Shown here: positions 51,546-60,743 of the stretch, piece after piece
How the letters are laid out: every line of letters starts with the position of its first letter
How positions within the stretch are numbered: position 1 is the stretch's first letter
Assembly: GCA_021324635.1 (NCBI GenBank)
Contig: JAJPIS010000058.1
Coordinates: 1-64,000 of the forward strand
DNA from: Gemmatimonadota bacterium
GTDB taxonomy: Bacteria > Gemmatimonadota > Gemmatimonadetes > Gemmatimonadales > Gemmatimonadaceae
DNA length: 64,000 nt
Reading direction: 5' to 3'
The notes under the pieces: generated by a model
What the model was told of the DNA's origin: nothing
Database searches by the model: none
The model's input: the letters and a program-made list of their open reading frames with translations, nothing else
Translations under genes and position numbers: made by a program

Positions 51546-51590
51546 CCGCCAAATCTACACGAGATGCCGCGCCCGGCTCCCGGTCGCGCT

Positions 51591-51628
<38 letters not shown>

Positions 51629-51651
51629 GCGTGTCGCGCGCCCTGCGCCCC

Positions 51652-52641
51652 TTAGACCGAGGGCGGCTCCGGATTGCGCACGTGATCCGCCTTGGGCACA
51701 CCGCTCGGTGCCACCGGGGCTCCGCCGGTCCGATCGCCGCTGGACGTGGCCCGGCGCCGGCGGCGCTCGGCCAGGTCGTCGGTGTCGTCGGCGCTGTCGC
51801 GGATCGCCTCGGCTTCGCTGAGCGCCCGCTCCTCGAGCGGGACCTTGGGGTCCGCATGGCGCCCGACATCCTGCGACGTCCCCTGGCGCGGGCGCCCCGT
51901 GCCGATCGTCTCGTTCTCCCACTGCGCCTCGGTGTACCGCGGATCGCCCGCCGCGTAGTGACGCGCCGCGGCATCCTCGCTCACCTCGTCGCGTCGCACG
52001 CTCAGCCGATTGACGACCGTCCCGACGCCCGGCACCCCGCCGGCCAGCACCGTCGCGTGCTCGGCCTCCTCCCGCGTGTACACGGTACCGGTGAGCTCGA
52101 TCGTGGCCGGACTCACGGCGCCGATATCGACCGCGCGCTCGCTCAACACCGGGTCATTGTTGAAGGCCGCCAACACGCGATCCTCGAGATCGGGGTCGGC
52201 GCTGGCAAAGCCAGTGGCCCCGTCCGCCACCGCCTCCGCCTCGGCCGCATCGAGCGCGTCCGCGTCGTCGTACGCCTCGGCCTCGTCATACGCCTCGGTT
52301 TCGTCGTCCCCGCTCGCGTCATCCAGGAACAGCTCATCCGCCTCGATGTAGCCGCCCGCGCCCCCGTCGTCCTCGAGCTCGTCCTGGCCGCCGTCCGCCT
52401 CTCCGTCCCCCTCGTGCGCCCCATGGGCCGGCGGACGTCCGAGATGCCCCCGCTCCTCGTCCGCGCCGCCCTCGCCGCGGAACCGGCGCCGCACCCGCGA
52501 AGAGATGCCGGCCACACCCCCGAGTCGGTGCGCGAGGTACGCGCCCGCCGCGAGCCCCGCCAGAAGACCCGCCGCCAGGTAGACCATCCCTCCGCCCGCG
52601 GACGGTGCATCGTCGTGATGCCGCACGTGCCAACGCGCCAT
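51652..52641 (-). CDS. BON-domain membrane-anchored protein with acidic region
   Basis: 329 residues from ATG 52641 (GTG 52647 is possible, but GGGGAG sits 7 bases before the ATG). One membrane segment near the N-terminus (MVYLAAGLLAGLAAGAYLAHRLGG). Residues about 60-140 are extremely acidic (repeated Asp, Glu, Ala, Tyr). The BON domain (about 150-215) reads LEDRVLAAFNNDPVLSERAVDIGAVSPATIELTGTV, then VPGVGTVVNRLSV. The C-terminus is polar and disordered. BON domains bind membranes or glycolipids, and such proteins help envelope stability. Transcribed toward valS, 106 bp away; its own promoter region is shared with the divergent thrS run. Confidence 0.72.
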   Translation of the reverse strand: MARWHVRHHDDAPSAGGGMVYLAAGLLAGLAAGAYLAHRLGGVAGISSRVRRRFRGEGGADEERGHLGRPPAHGAHEGDGEADGGQDELEDDGGAGGYIEADELFLDDASGDDETEAYDEAEAYDDADALDAAEAEAVADGATGFASADPDLEDRVLAAFNNDPVLSERAVDIGAVSPATIELTGTVYTREEAEHATVLAGGVPGVGTVVNRLSVRRDEVSEDAAARHYAAGDPRYTEAQWENETIGTGRPRQGTSQDVGRHADPKVPLEERALSEAEAIRDSADDTDDLAERRRRRATSSGDRTGGAPVAPSGVPKADHVRNPEPPSV

Positions 52642-52701
52642 GGCCACTCCCCGTTACGTCTGTAGCGAGTGCAAAGGGTCCGCGGTTAAGTTTGCCCAGA
52701 C

Positions 52702-53064
52702 ATGGAGCCTGGACGATACCCCGGCAAGACTAGCGCCATACGCGGCGATGCGGCAGGCGCGGGGCAGGGGGCTGCCCCAGGGGAGCCGCCTCGCGATGCG
52801 GCGACCGACGGCGGTCGCGGTGCGGGCGTCCGGGTGGCCCGGAACGCGGGCGTCCAGGGCGCCGGTGGCGACGTGGGGCGCGACGTGGGGCGCGACGTGG
52901 GCGGCGATACCGGCGGGGGTGACGGCGGCGACGGGGGCCCTGCTGGCGGCGGGCTGCGGCGTGCGGCGATGTGGATCGCGATCGCGGTCGTGCTCGTCGC
53001 CGGAGTGGCGCTGTACTTCGGATACGAGCGAGCGGTGGTGCCGCTCGCCGGCGGCGCGCGGTGA
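52702..53064 (+). CDS. Small Gly-rich protein with C-terminal membrane helix, unknown
   Basis: 120 residues, ATG 52702. About 85 residues are Gly/Asp/Arg/Ala-rich and include DVGRDVGRDVGG made by a 12-bp repeat. A single membrane helix (MWIAIAVVLVAGVALYFGY) precedes a short tail. It overlaps thrS by 4 bp (GTGA), which argues for real translation. The closest style is tail-anchored small membrane proteins. No family recognised, and the disordered N-terminal half may not be conserved. Confidence 0.45.
   Translation: MEPGRYPGKTSAIRGDAAGAGQGAAPGEPPRDAATDGGRGAGVRVARNAGVQGAGGDVGRDVGRDVGGDTGGGDGGDGGPAGGGLRRAAMWIAIAVVLVAGVALYFGYERAVVPLAGGAR
52870..52905. repeat. 12-bp in-frame repeat in the small membrane-protein gene
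   Basis: GACGTGGGGCGC occurs twice with a diverged third copy and codes for Asp-Val-Gly-Arg units. Confidence 0.8.
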
Positions 53065-55034
53065 CGACGCTCCGGTTGACCCTTCCCGACGGCACCGTGC
53101 GCGAGGTGCCCGCCGGCACGCTCCCCCGCGAGGTCGTCGCGTCCATCGGACCGCGCCTGCTGCGCGACGCGGTGGCGGTCGACGTCGGTGGGGCCGTTCA
53201 GGATCTCGTGACGCCGCTCCGGGCTGGCGGCAGCTTTCGCGTGCTCACGGCCGCCGATCCCCGCTCCCTCGATGTGCTGCGCCACTCCGGTGCACACATC
53301 CTCGCCACTGCCGTGCGGCGGCTTCGGCCGGACGCCCGGATCGGGTTCGGGCCGCCGATCGAGGACGGCTTCTACTACGATTTTGGCGTCGCCGAGCCGT
53401 TCACCACCGAGGACCTGGCGGCCTTCGAGCAGGAGATGCGTCGGGTCGTCGCCGAGCGGTATCCGTTCGTGCGCAGCGAGGTGACCCGCGACGAGGCGCT
53501 GCGGCTCTTCGCCGACGATCCGCTCAAGCTGGAGCGCATCGCCGACCTCGGGGCCGACGAGGTCATCTCGACCTACACCGACGGGCCGTTCACCGATCTC
53601 TGTCGCGGCCCGCACGTGCCCGACACGTCGTACCTCAAGCACTTCAAGCTGCTGCACACGGCCGGGGCGTACTGGCGCGGCGACGAGCGTCGACAGATGC
53701 TCCAGCGCATCTATGCGACCGCCTGGTGGAAGGCTGAGGATCTCGATGCCTATCTCCACCGGTTGGAGGAGGCCAAGCGGCGCGACCATCGTGCGCTCGG
53801 GGCGCAGCTCGATCTCTTCTCCACCGACCCGCGTGTCGGCCCGGGGCTCATCCTCTGGCACCCGCGTGGGGCCGTCATTCGGTCGGAGATCGAGAACTTC
53901 GAGCGGGACCTGATCCTGCGCCGTGGCTACGAGCTGGTGTACACGCCGCACATCTACAACGAGAAGCTGTTCGAGATCTCCGGACATCTCGAGAACTTCC
54001 GTGAGAACATGTTTTCGTCGATGGATGTGGAGGGCACGGCCTACCGGCCGAAGCCGATGAACTGCCCGGGACACATCGCCATCTACCAGTCGCGCGGGCG
54101 CTCGTACCGCGATCTGCCGCTCCGCTTCGCGGAATTCGGGACGCTCTACCGCTACGAGCGCAGCGGGGTGCTGCACGGGCTGCTGCGCGTGCGCGGGTTC
54201 ACGCAGGATGACGCGCACATCTTCTGCACGCCGGAGCAGGTGTCGGAGGAGATCGGCCGCCTGCTCGATCTCGTCGACGAGGTACTCGGCGTGTTCGGCT
54301 ACGAGTACTCGATCGAGTTGTCGACCAGACCGGCCAAGGCGTTCGGCAGCCCCGAGACGTGGAATGCCGCCGAGCGCATGCTGGCGGACGTGCTCGTGGC
54401 CCGCGGGCGCGAGTACACGATCGATGCCGGCGGCGGCGCGTTCTACGGCCCGAAGCTCGACTTCAAGCTCGTCGATGCGATCGGCCGAAAGTGGCAGGGC
54501 CCGACCGTCCAGCTCGACTACGTGCTTCCGGAACGGTTCGAGCTGACCTACACCGGCGCCGACAACGTCCCGCACCGTCCGATCATGCTCCACCGGGTGC
54601 TCCTCGGCAGCATGGAGCGCTTCATCGGCGGCCTCATCGAGCACTACGCGGGCGCGTTCCCCCTCTGGCTCGCTCCGGAGCAGGTGCGCGTCCTCCCCCT
54701 CACCGATGAGGTGGCGAGCGCCGCCCGCTCCGTCGCCGACCGCCTGCGCGAGGCCGGTGTCCGGGTCCACCTCGACGCACGCTCGGAGACGCTCAACTAC
54801 CGCGTCCGCGACGGCGCCCTGATGAAGGTGCCGTACCTGGCGGTGGTCGGCCCGCGGGAGGCCCGCGACGGCACGGTCGCCGTCACCCTTCGCGGCGCGG
54901 GCGAGAAACAGCGCCCGATCCCGATTCCCGTCGACGCGTTCACCCGGGCGCTGCGCCGCGAGATCGAGACGCGCGCGCTGACCCTTCGTGCCGGCGCACC
55001 GACGACCGGCGTCGCCGACGCAGCCGCCGACTAG
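53061..55034 (+). CDS. thrS: Threonyl-tRNA synthetase
   Basis: 657 residues from GTG 53061 (overlap with the small membrane-protein gene). It has an N-terminal TGS domain (TLRLTLPDGTVREVPAGT), the editing domain (HSGAHILATAVRRLRPD and DLCRGPHVPDT) and the class II catalytic core: motif 2 YRYERSGVLHGLLRVRGFTQDDAHIF, zinc-binding MNCPGHIAIY, and C-terminal MLHRVLLGSMERFIGGLIEHYAG. The anticodon-binding domain closes the protein. Normal length and motif set. Confidence 0.96.
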   Translation: MTTLRLTLPDGTVREVPAGTLPREVVASIGPRLLRDAVAVDVGGAVQDLVTPLRAGGSFRVLTAADPRSLDVLRHSGAHILATAVRRLRPDARIGFGPPIEDGFYYDFGVAEPFTTEDLAAFEQEMRRVVAERYPFVRSEVTRDEALRLFADDPLKLERIADLGADEVISTYTDGPFTDLCRGPHVPDTSYLKHFKLLHTAGAYWRGDERRQMLQRIYATAWWKAEDLDAYLHRLEEAKRRDHRALGAQLDLFSTDPRVGPGLILWHPRGAVIRSEIENFERDLILRRGYELVYTPHIYNEKLFEISGHLENFRENMFSSMDVEGTAYRPKPMNCPGHIAIYQSRGRSYRDLPLRFAEFGTLYRYERSGVLHGLLRVRGFTQDDAHIFCTPEQVSEEIGRLLDLVDEVLGVFGYEYSIELSTRPAKAFGSPETWNAAERMLADVLVARGREYTIDAGGGAFYGPKLDFKLVDAIGRKWQGPTVQLDYVLPERFELTYTGADNVPHRPIMLHRVLLGSMERFIGGLIEHYAGAFPLWLAPEQVRVLPLTDEVASAARSVADRLREAGVRVHLDARSETLNYRVRDGALMKVPYLAVVGPREARDGTVAVTLRGAGEKQRPIPIPVDAFTRALRREIETRALTLRAGAPTTGVADAAAD

Positions 55035-55070
55035 CTGTGTCGCCACCGTTCTTGATCGGAGCTTGCTGTC

Positions 55071-56378
55071 GTGCCTGACCACTCTGCCTCACCGCGTCAC
55101 GCGTCGTCCACTGCCGGCGCTGCCGCTGCCGCCTCCAGTGCCGCTCCCGGTGCCACGTCCACCGCCGCCGCGCGCACGCCGGTCATCGTCTCGGCGGCGC
55201 GCACGCCCATCGGCCGGTTCCTCGGTGGCCTCGCGTCGCTGTCCGCTCCCGAGCTCGGAGCCATCGCGATCCGGGCCGCCGTCGAGCGCGCCGGGGTCGA
55301 CCCCGCCGCGCTCCAGGAAGTGATCATGGGCAACGTGGTGCAGGGAGGCGTCGGTCAGGCGCCGGCGCGCCAGGCGGCGATCAAGGCCGGCGTCCCGCCG
55401 ACGGTCTCGGCCGTCACCATCAACAAGGTGTGCGGGTCGGGGCTCAAGGCCGTGATGCTCGCGGCGCAGGCGATCCGCGCGGGCGACGCGGCGTTGCTCG
55501 TCGCCGGCGGCCAGGAGTCGATGTCCAACGCCCCGTACTATCAGTACGGCGCCCGCACAGGATACAAGCTCGGCGACCAGACGCTCGTCGACGGAGTCGT
55601 CCGCGACGGACTCTGGTGCAGCTTCTGCGACGTGCACATGGGCGGACACGCCGAGTACACGGCCCGCAAGGCCGGTGTGTCGCGACAGGCCCAGGATGAG
55701 TTCGCGGTCCGGTCGCACCAGAAGGCGGTCAGCGCCATGGACGCCGGACGGTTCGCCGCCGAGATCGTGCCGGTGGAGATCCCCGGCCGGAAAGGTCCGA
55801 CCGTGGTCGCCGCCGACGAGGGCCCGCGCCGGGATTCGTCGCTCGATGCGCTCACCAAGCTCAAGCCGGCGTTCCCCAAGGATGCGCCCCGCGACATGCG
55901 GCCCGACGATCTCACCGTCACGGCGGGGAATGCCTCGTCGCTCAACGACGGCGCCTCGGCGCTGGTCGTCGCGTCGGAGGAGTATGCGCGGGCGCACGGG
56001 CTCCCGATCCTCGCTCGCATCACCGCCTACGCCACGGGCGCCGTGGCTCCGCAGGACCTCTTCTTCGCCCCGGTGACGGCGGTGCGGAACCTGATGCGCA
56101 AAGAGGGGCGGGCGATCGGCGACTACGACCTCATCGAGGCGAACGAGGCGTTCGCGTCACAGGCGCTCGCCGATGGCGCCGAGCTCGGGTGGGATTGGGA
56201 CCGCGTCAACGTCAACGGCGGCGCGATCGCGCTCGGCCACCCGATCGGCGCCAGCGGCGCCCGCGTGCTGACGACGCTGCTCTACGCCATGCGCGCCCGG
56301 GGGGCACACACCGGGCTGGCCACGCTCTGTCTGGGCGGCGGCGACGCCGTGGCGCTGAGCGTCGAGCGGGTGGCCTGA
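55071..56378 (+). CDS. Acetyl-CoA C-acyltransferase (thiolase)
   Basis: 435 residues from GTG 55071. After about 35 low-complexity Ala/Ser residues the core begins ([17 protein letters not shown]). The acyl-accepting cysteine is C121 ([15 protein letters not shown]). The C-terminal [19 protein letters not shown] (His) and [11 protein letters not shown] (Cys) complete the active site. It either cleaves 3-ketoacyl-CoA or condenses two acetyl-CoA. With the following dehydrogenases it forms a fatty-acid oxidation or butyryl-CoA type cluster. The N-terminal extension is unusual and might mark a wrong start. Confidence 0.92.
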   Translation: MPDHSASPRHASSTAGAAAAASSAAPGATSTAAARTPVIVSAARTPIGRFLGGLASLSAPELGAIAIRAAVERAGVDPAALQEVIMGNVVQGGVGQAPARQAAIKAGVPPTVSAVTINKVCGSGLKAVMLAAQAIRAGDAALLVAGGQESMSNAPYYQYGARTGYKLGDQTLVDGVVRDGLWCSFCDVHMGGHAEYTARKAGVSRQAQDEFAVRSHQKAVSAMDAGRFAAEIVPVEIPGRKGPTVVAADEGPRRDSSLDALTKLKPAFPKDAPRDMRPDDLTVTAGNASSLNDGASALVVASEEYARAHGLPILARITAYATGAVAPQDLFFAPVTAVRNLMRKEGRAIGDYDLIEANEAFASQALADGAELGWDWDRVNVNGGAIALGHPIGASGARVLTTLLYAMRARGAHTGLATLCLGGGDAVALSVERVA

Positions 56379-56450
56379 CCCGCCGGCCGCTGTACACCGA
56401 CATCCAAACTGAACGGATGCGGCGCGCCAGCGCCGCAAGGAGTCTCGAGG

Positions 56451-57299
56451 ATGGCTGACCGCATCGCGGTGGTCGGGGCCGGGCAGATGGGCAACGGCAT
56501 CGCCCACACGTTCGCGCTCAAGGGGTTCGCGGTGACGATGATCGACGTCTCGGCGGATGCCCTCGCGCGAGCCCGGGCTACCATCGCCGCGAATCTCGAC
56601 CGCCAGGTCAAGAAGGGCACCGTGAGTGCCGGCGACCGGGATGCCGCCGTCGCGCGCATCACCGAGGCCACCGACCTGTCGTCGGCCGCCGAGGCCGCGC
56701 TCGTGATCGAGGCGGCGTCCGAAGACCCCGCGCTCAAGTTCAGACTGTTCGCCGAACTCGATCGCGTCGCCGCGCCGGGCGCGATCCTGGCCTCGAACAC
56801 CAGCTCCATCTCCATCACCGAGATCGCGGCCCACACCCGCCGCCCCGACTGTGTGATCGGGATGCACTTCATGAACCCCGTCCCGGTCATGGAGCTGGTC
56901 GAGGTCATCCGCGGACTGGCGACCTCCGACGGGACGACGAACACGGTCGTCGAGCTGGCCCGCCGCGTCGGCAAGACGCCGGTCGAAGTCCGGGACTACC
57001 CCGGTTTCGTCTCCAATCGCGTCCTCCTCCCGATGATCAACGAGGCGGTGTACTGCGTGATGGAGGGCGTCGCCACCCCGGAGGCGGTCGACTCGGTGAT
57101 GAAGCTCGGCATGAATCACCCGCTCGGCCCACTCGCGCTCGCCGATCTGATCGGCCTCGACACCTGTGTTGCGATCCTCGACGTCCTGCACGCCGGCCTC
57201 GGCGATCCCAAGTACCGCGCCTGCCCCCTGCTTCGTAAGTACGTCGCCGCCGGATGGCTCGGACGGAAGTCGAAGCGTGGCTTTTACACCTACGGCTGA
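56451..57299 (+). CDS. 3-Hydroxyacyl-CoA (3-hydroxybutyryl-CoA) dehydrogenase
   Basis: 282 residues. The NAD-binding Rossmann motif is IAVVGAGQMGNGIAHTFALKGF. Further family blocks: ASNTSSISITEIAAHTRRPDCVIGMHFMNPVPVM (catalytic His), VEVRDYPGFVSNRVLLPMINEA, and LGMNHPLGPLALADLIGLDTCVAIL. The size is that of the stand-alone Hbd/PaaH type, not a FadB fusion. It sits 72 bp after the thiolase and 7 bp before the acyl-CoA dehydrogenase, so the three act together on acyl-CoA chains. Confidence 0.93.
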   Translation: MADRIAVVGAGQMGNGIAHTFALKGFAVTMIDVSADALARARATIAANLDRQVKKGTVSAGDRDAAVARITEATDLSSAAEAALVIEAASEDPALKFRLFAELDRVAAPGAILASNTSSISITEIAAHTRRPDCVIGMHFMNPVPVMELVEVIRGLATSDGTTNTVVELARRVGKTPVEVRDYPGFVSNRVLLPMINEAVYCVMEGVATPEAVDSVMKLGMNHPLGPLALADLIGLDTCVAILDVLHAGLGDPKYRACPLLRKYVAAGWLGRKSKRGFYTYG

Positions 57300-57306
57300 C
57301 GGCCGC

Positions 57307-58470
57307 ATGCCCCTGCGCGAGTTCCTGCCCCTCAGCGACCAGCAACGCGAGGTCCAGCAGTTGGCCCGGGAGTTCGCGGCCAGCGAGCTGGCGCCGCACA
57401 CGGCCGAATGGGACCGCTCGTCACACTTCGAGCGCTCGCTCATCGGGCGTCTGGGAGAGCTCGGCTTTCTCGGGATGACGGTGCCCGAGCGCTACGACGG
57501 GCTGGGCCTGGACGCCGTGACCTACCTGTTGGTGCTCGAGGAGATCGCGGCCGCCGATGCGTCGACGGCCGTGCTCATGAGCGTCCACAACTCGCTGCCG
57601 TCGCAGATGCTGCTCGCACGGGGCAGCGAGGAGCAACGCACGCGCTTTCTCCGGCCGATGGCCCGCGGCGAGCTGCTCGGCGCCTTCGCGCTCTCCGAGC
57701 CCGAGGCCGGGTCGGACGCCGCGGCGCTCCGCACCCAGGCGGTGCGCGATGGCGACGCGTACGTGCTGAACGGCACCAAGGCCTGGGTGAGCCATGGCGG
57801 CGAGGCGGGCGTCATCGTCGCCATGGCCCGGACGGACACGCCGGAGGACCGTCAGGGGGCGAAAGGCATCTCGGCCTTTCTGGTCACCCCGGACCTGCCA
57901 GGGTTCCGGGTCGGGAAGAAAGAGGACAAGATGGGCCTGCGCGCGTCGCCCACCGTGCAGCTCGTGTTCGACAACCTGCGCGTCCCGGCCGCGAATCTGC
58001 TCGGGGAACCGGGGCAGGGGTTCGTGTACGCGCTCCAATCACTCGACCAGGGTCGGCTCGGCATTGCTGCCCAGGCCATCGGCATTGCCCGCGCGGCACT
58101 CGACCACGCGGTGCGATACGCGGACGAGCGCCGGCAGTTCGGGTCGCCGATCCGCGACTTCGAGGCCATTCAGTTCAAGCTCGCCGACATGGCGACCCGG
58201 GTCACGCAGGCCCGGGCGACGCTCTACGCGGCCGCCGCGGCCAAGGATCGCGGTGAGTCGATCACGCAGCTCAGCTCGATGGCCAAGCTGACCGCCAGCG
58301 AGGCGGCCATGTGGGTCACGACGCAGGCGATCCAGATCTTCGGCGGGTACGGCTACGTCACCGACTACCCGGTCGAGCGCCTCTTCCGTGATGCCAAGGT
58401 GACCGAGATCTACGAGGGCACGTCGGAGATCCAACGCCTCGTGATCGCGCGCGAGCTCTATGCGGCCTGA
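57307..58470 (+). CDS. Acyl-CoA dehydrogenase
   Basis: 387 residues from ATG 57307. Family blocks: LGMTVPERYDGLGLDAVTYLLVLEEIA, GAFALSEPEAGSDAAALRTQA (FAD-binding loop), YVLNGTKAWVSHGG, and C-terminal QIFGGYGYVTDYPVERLFRDAKVTEIYEGTSEIQRLVIAREL with the catalytic glutamate in YEGTSE. This arrangement fits a short-chain (butyryl-CoA-type) enzyme that introduces the 2,3-double bond and passes electrons to ETF, which is not in the window. It closes the three-gene beta-oxidation set. Confidence 0.94.
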   Translation: MPLREFLPLSDQQREVQQLAREFAASELAPHTAEWDRSSHFERSLIGRLGELGFLGMTVPERYDGLGLDAVTYLLVLEEIAAADASTAVLMSVHNSLPSQMLLARGSEEQRTRFLRPMARGELLGAFALSEPEAGSDAAALRTQAVRDGDAYVLNGTKAWVSHGGEAGVIVAMARTDTPEDRQGAKGISAFLVTPDLPGFRVGKKEDKMGLRASPTVQLVFDNLRVPAANLLGEPGQGFVYALQSLDQGRLGIAAQAIGIARAALDHAVRYADERRQFGSPIRDFEAIQFKLADMATRVTQARATLYAAAAAKDRGESITQLSSMAKLTASEAAMWVTTQAIQIFGGYGYVTDYPVERLFRDAKVTEIYEGTSEIQRLVIARELYAA

Positions 58471-58484
58471 ACGCCCGGCACCTT

Positions 58485-58500
58485 CGCGACCACGGTCGCG
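58485..58500. other. Inverted repeat between acyl-CoA dehydrogenase gene and glyA
   Basis: CGCGACC and GGTCGCG flank a 2-base centre 15 bp after the stop. It is too tight for a good RNA hairpin and lacks a T-run, so a protein-binding dyad is as likely as a terminator. An AT-rich patch follows before glyA, but no promoter pair was found. Confidence 0.3.
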
Positions 58501-58585
58501 GCCGACATATTTGTTTGGTGTCGTATCCGATGGGGGCCTCTGATGCGGTCGACGGCCCGATGCTAGCGACCTCGACGGAGGCGTG

Positions 58586-59878
58586 ATGTTGAAGTGGACG
58601 GGGTGGGATCGGTGCCAGCCGGGAGCGGCGCTCAGCGAGGCGGACCCTGATGTGGCGCGGCTCATCGAGCGTGAGATCGACCGCCAGTCGGATGGACTGG
58701 AGCTCATCGCGAGCGAGAATTTCGTCTCCCCAGCCGTGCTCGAGGCCATGGGGTCCCCGCTGACGAACAAGTACGCCGAAGGCCTGCCCGGAAAGCGCTA
58801 CTACGGCGGCTGCGAGATCATCGACCAGATCGAGCAGCTCGCGATCGACCGGGCCCGGCGGTTGTTCGGCGCCGACCACGCCAATGTCCAGCCGCATTCG
58901 GGCGCCCAGGCCAACGCGGCCGCCTACCTCGCGTTGATCAGGCCCGGGGCGACGATCCTGGGACTCGACCTGTCGCAGGGTGGCCACCTCACTCACGGCT
59001 CGCCGGTGAATTTCTCCGGGCTGCTGTACCGCGCCGTGCACTACGGCCTCACCGCCGAAGGGCTGATCGACTACGACGCGCTGCGCGCCGCCGCGCAGAC
59101 GCACCGGCCGGCCCTCATCATTGCCGGGGCGAGCGCCTACCCACGGATCATCGACTTCGCCGCCTGCGCCGAGATCGCCCGCGAGGTCGGCGCGTACCTG
59201 CTGGTCGACATGGCGCACATCGCGGGTCTGGTGGCGGCCGGCGTCCACCCGTCGCCGATCCCCCACGCCGACGTCGTGACGTCGACGACGCACAAGACCC
59301 TCCGTGGCCCGCGCGGCGGGCTCGTGCTCTGCCGCGCCGAGCATGCCAAGGCCATCGACAAGGCGGTCTTCCCCGGCACCCAGGGCGGACCGCTGGAGCA
59401 TGTGATCGCGGCCAAGGCGGTCGCCTTCCGCGAGGCCCAGGAGCCGAGCTTCACGGATTACTGTCGCCAGGTCGTCGCCAATGCCCGGACGCTCGCCGCC
59501 GCGCTCGTGGAGCGCGGGTACCAGTTGGTGGCCGGCGGCACCGATACCCACCTGATGCTGGTGGACGTGCGCAACAAGGGACTGACCGGCAAGGCGGCCG
59601 AGCGCGCCCTCGATGGGGCCGGCATCACGGTGAACAAGAATACCGTGCCGCACGAGACGCAGTCCCCGTTCGTGACGAGTGGCATCCGCATCGGGACGCC
59701 CGCCGTGACCACCCGCGGCCTCAAGGAGCCCGAGATGCGCCGGATCGCCGGGCTCATCGACCGCGTGCTCGCGCGCCCGGAGGACTCGGCGGTCGCGCGT
59801 GCGGTGCGGGACGAAGTCCGAGAGCTCGCGACCGCATTCCCTCTCTACACCCCGGCGGCCGGTGCCGTGGCGGCCTGA
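58586..59878 (+). CDS. glyA: Serine hydroxymethyltransferase
   Basis: 430 residues from ATG 58586 (GTG 58583 is adjacent), with GGAGG 4 bases upstream. Signatures: [61 protein letters not shown], and the PLP lysine in [18 protein letters not shown]. The C-terminal [20 protein letters not shown] is also typical. It converts serine and THF to glycine and methylene-THF, and so feeds the purine genes elsewhere in the window. The first dozen residues ([13 protein letters not shown]) are a small extension over most GlyA proteins. Confidence 0.95.
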   Translation: MLKWTGWDRCQPGAALSEADPDVARLIEREIDRQSDGLELIASENFVSPAVLEAMGSPLTNKYAEGLPGKRYYGGCEIIDQIEQLAIDRARRLFGADHANVQPHSGAQANAAAYLALIRPGATILGLDLSQGGHLTHGSPVNFSGLLYRAVHYGLTAEGLIDYDALRAAAQTHRPALIIAGASAYPRIIDFAACAEIAREVGAYLLVDMAHIAGLVAAGVHPSPIPHADVVTSTTHKTLRGPRGGLVLCRAEHAKAIDKAVFPGTQGGPLEHVIAAKAVAFREAQEPSFTDYCRQVVANARTLAAALVERGYQLVAGGTDTHLMLVDVRNKGLTGKAAERALDGAGITVNKNTVPHETQSPFVTSGIRIGTPAVTTRGLKEPEMRRIAGLIDRVLARPEDSAVARAVRDEVRELATAFPLYTPAAGAVAA

Positions 59879-60092
59879 GATGGGGCGATCCAGCGACCCG
59901 GGGACTCCTGGCGCCCATCGGGAGAATGCATAGTTTCTGCGCCGCAGCGGCGACCGGACGGCGTCACCGGGAGGATCGGTGCCATGCCGTTGCCGCGCGT
60001 CGCCGCCGCTCGTCGAGAGACGCGGAGGGGGGTACCCTCTGCACCCCCGGCGCGGCGCGCCGGATCAATACCTTCCGGGAGTGAGGTAGGCG

Positions 60093-60479
60093 GTGGCGGA
60101 GCTGGCGTTCCGGGACGGCATCATGGATCAGATCCGGCTGCGGGAGCGCCGGTTCCACGAGCATGCGTACCTCTTCGTGCTCTCGGCGCTGGAGTTCTGC
60201 CAATCCCGGCTCGCCGAACGCCGCCACATCGGCGGCCGGGAGCTCGCCCTCTCCTGCCGGGACCTGGCGCTCGAGCGCTACGGGGTGCTGGCCCGACAGG
60301 TGCTCGACTACTGGGGCATCCGCTCGACCGCCGACGTCGGCGACGTGGTCTTCACGCTCGTCGAGCTGAACCTCCTGATCAGCCAGGCGAGCGATTCGCG
60401 GGCCGATTTCATCGGGGTCTACGACTTCGACGAAGCCTTCGAGCACAACTATCCCTGGAACGTCATTCACCAGGCATGA
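60093..60479 (+). CDS. Minf_1886-type conserved small protein
   Basis: 128 residues from GTG 60093; the 213 bp before it shows no clear promoter. Conserved-looking blocks are YLFVLSALEFCQ, RELALSCRDLALERYGVLARQVLDYWGIRSTADVGDVVFTLVE and FIGVYDFDEAFEHNYPW. These match a small family found in Planctomycetota, Verrucomicrobiota and Gemmatimonadota (Minf_1886 type, TIGR04138 as I recall), whose function is unknown. Fold: mostly helical, no catalytic motif. It overlaps the zinc-ribbon gene by 4 bp, so the two are probably co-translated and may work together. Confidence 0.75.
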   Translation: MAELAFRDGIMDQIRLRERRFHEHAYLFVLSALEFCQSRLAERRHIGGRELALSCRDLALERYGVLARQVLDYWGIRSTADVGDVVFTLVELNLLISQASDSRADFIGVYDFDEAFEHNYPWNVIHQA

Positions 60480-60679
60480 GCGCGCCCCCGATTCCGGAAC
60501 TGCCAGGCTGCAAGCGCTGCGGCGTCGGAATCCTGCTTCCGCTGAGCGACTACGGTCGAGACGGGGCGCCGATCACCTACAAGGCGTGGGTGTGCAACAA
60601 TCCGGAGTGCGGGTTCAACATCCGCATTGACAACGGCGACATCAGCTTCGGGCGACTCGTCACCCAGTCGCAGAAGTAG
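60476..60679 (+). CDS. Small zinc-ribbon protein
   Basis: 67 residues from ATG 60476 (ATGA overlap). CKRC near residue 12 and CNNPEC near residue 40 give four cysteines for a zinc ribbon. DYGRDGAPITYKAWVC and FNIRIDNGDISFGRLV form the remaining strands. Such stand-alone ribbons often bind nucleic acid or act as small partners in transcription or translation. Not recognised as a named family. Coupling to the Minf_1886-type gene is the best clue to its role. Confidence 0.65.
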   Translation: MSAPPIPELPGCKRCGVGILLPLSDYGRDGAPITYKAWVCNNPECGFNIRIDNGDISFGRLVTQSQK

Positions 60680-60743
60680 GGGCCGCATCTCCATGCCGCC
60701 CGCCTCGCAGTAGCCGCGACACTCACGACCCCTCCCGCTGCCA

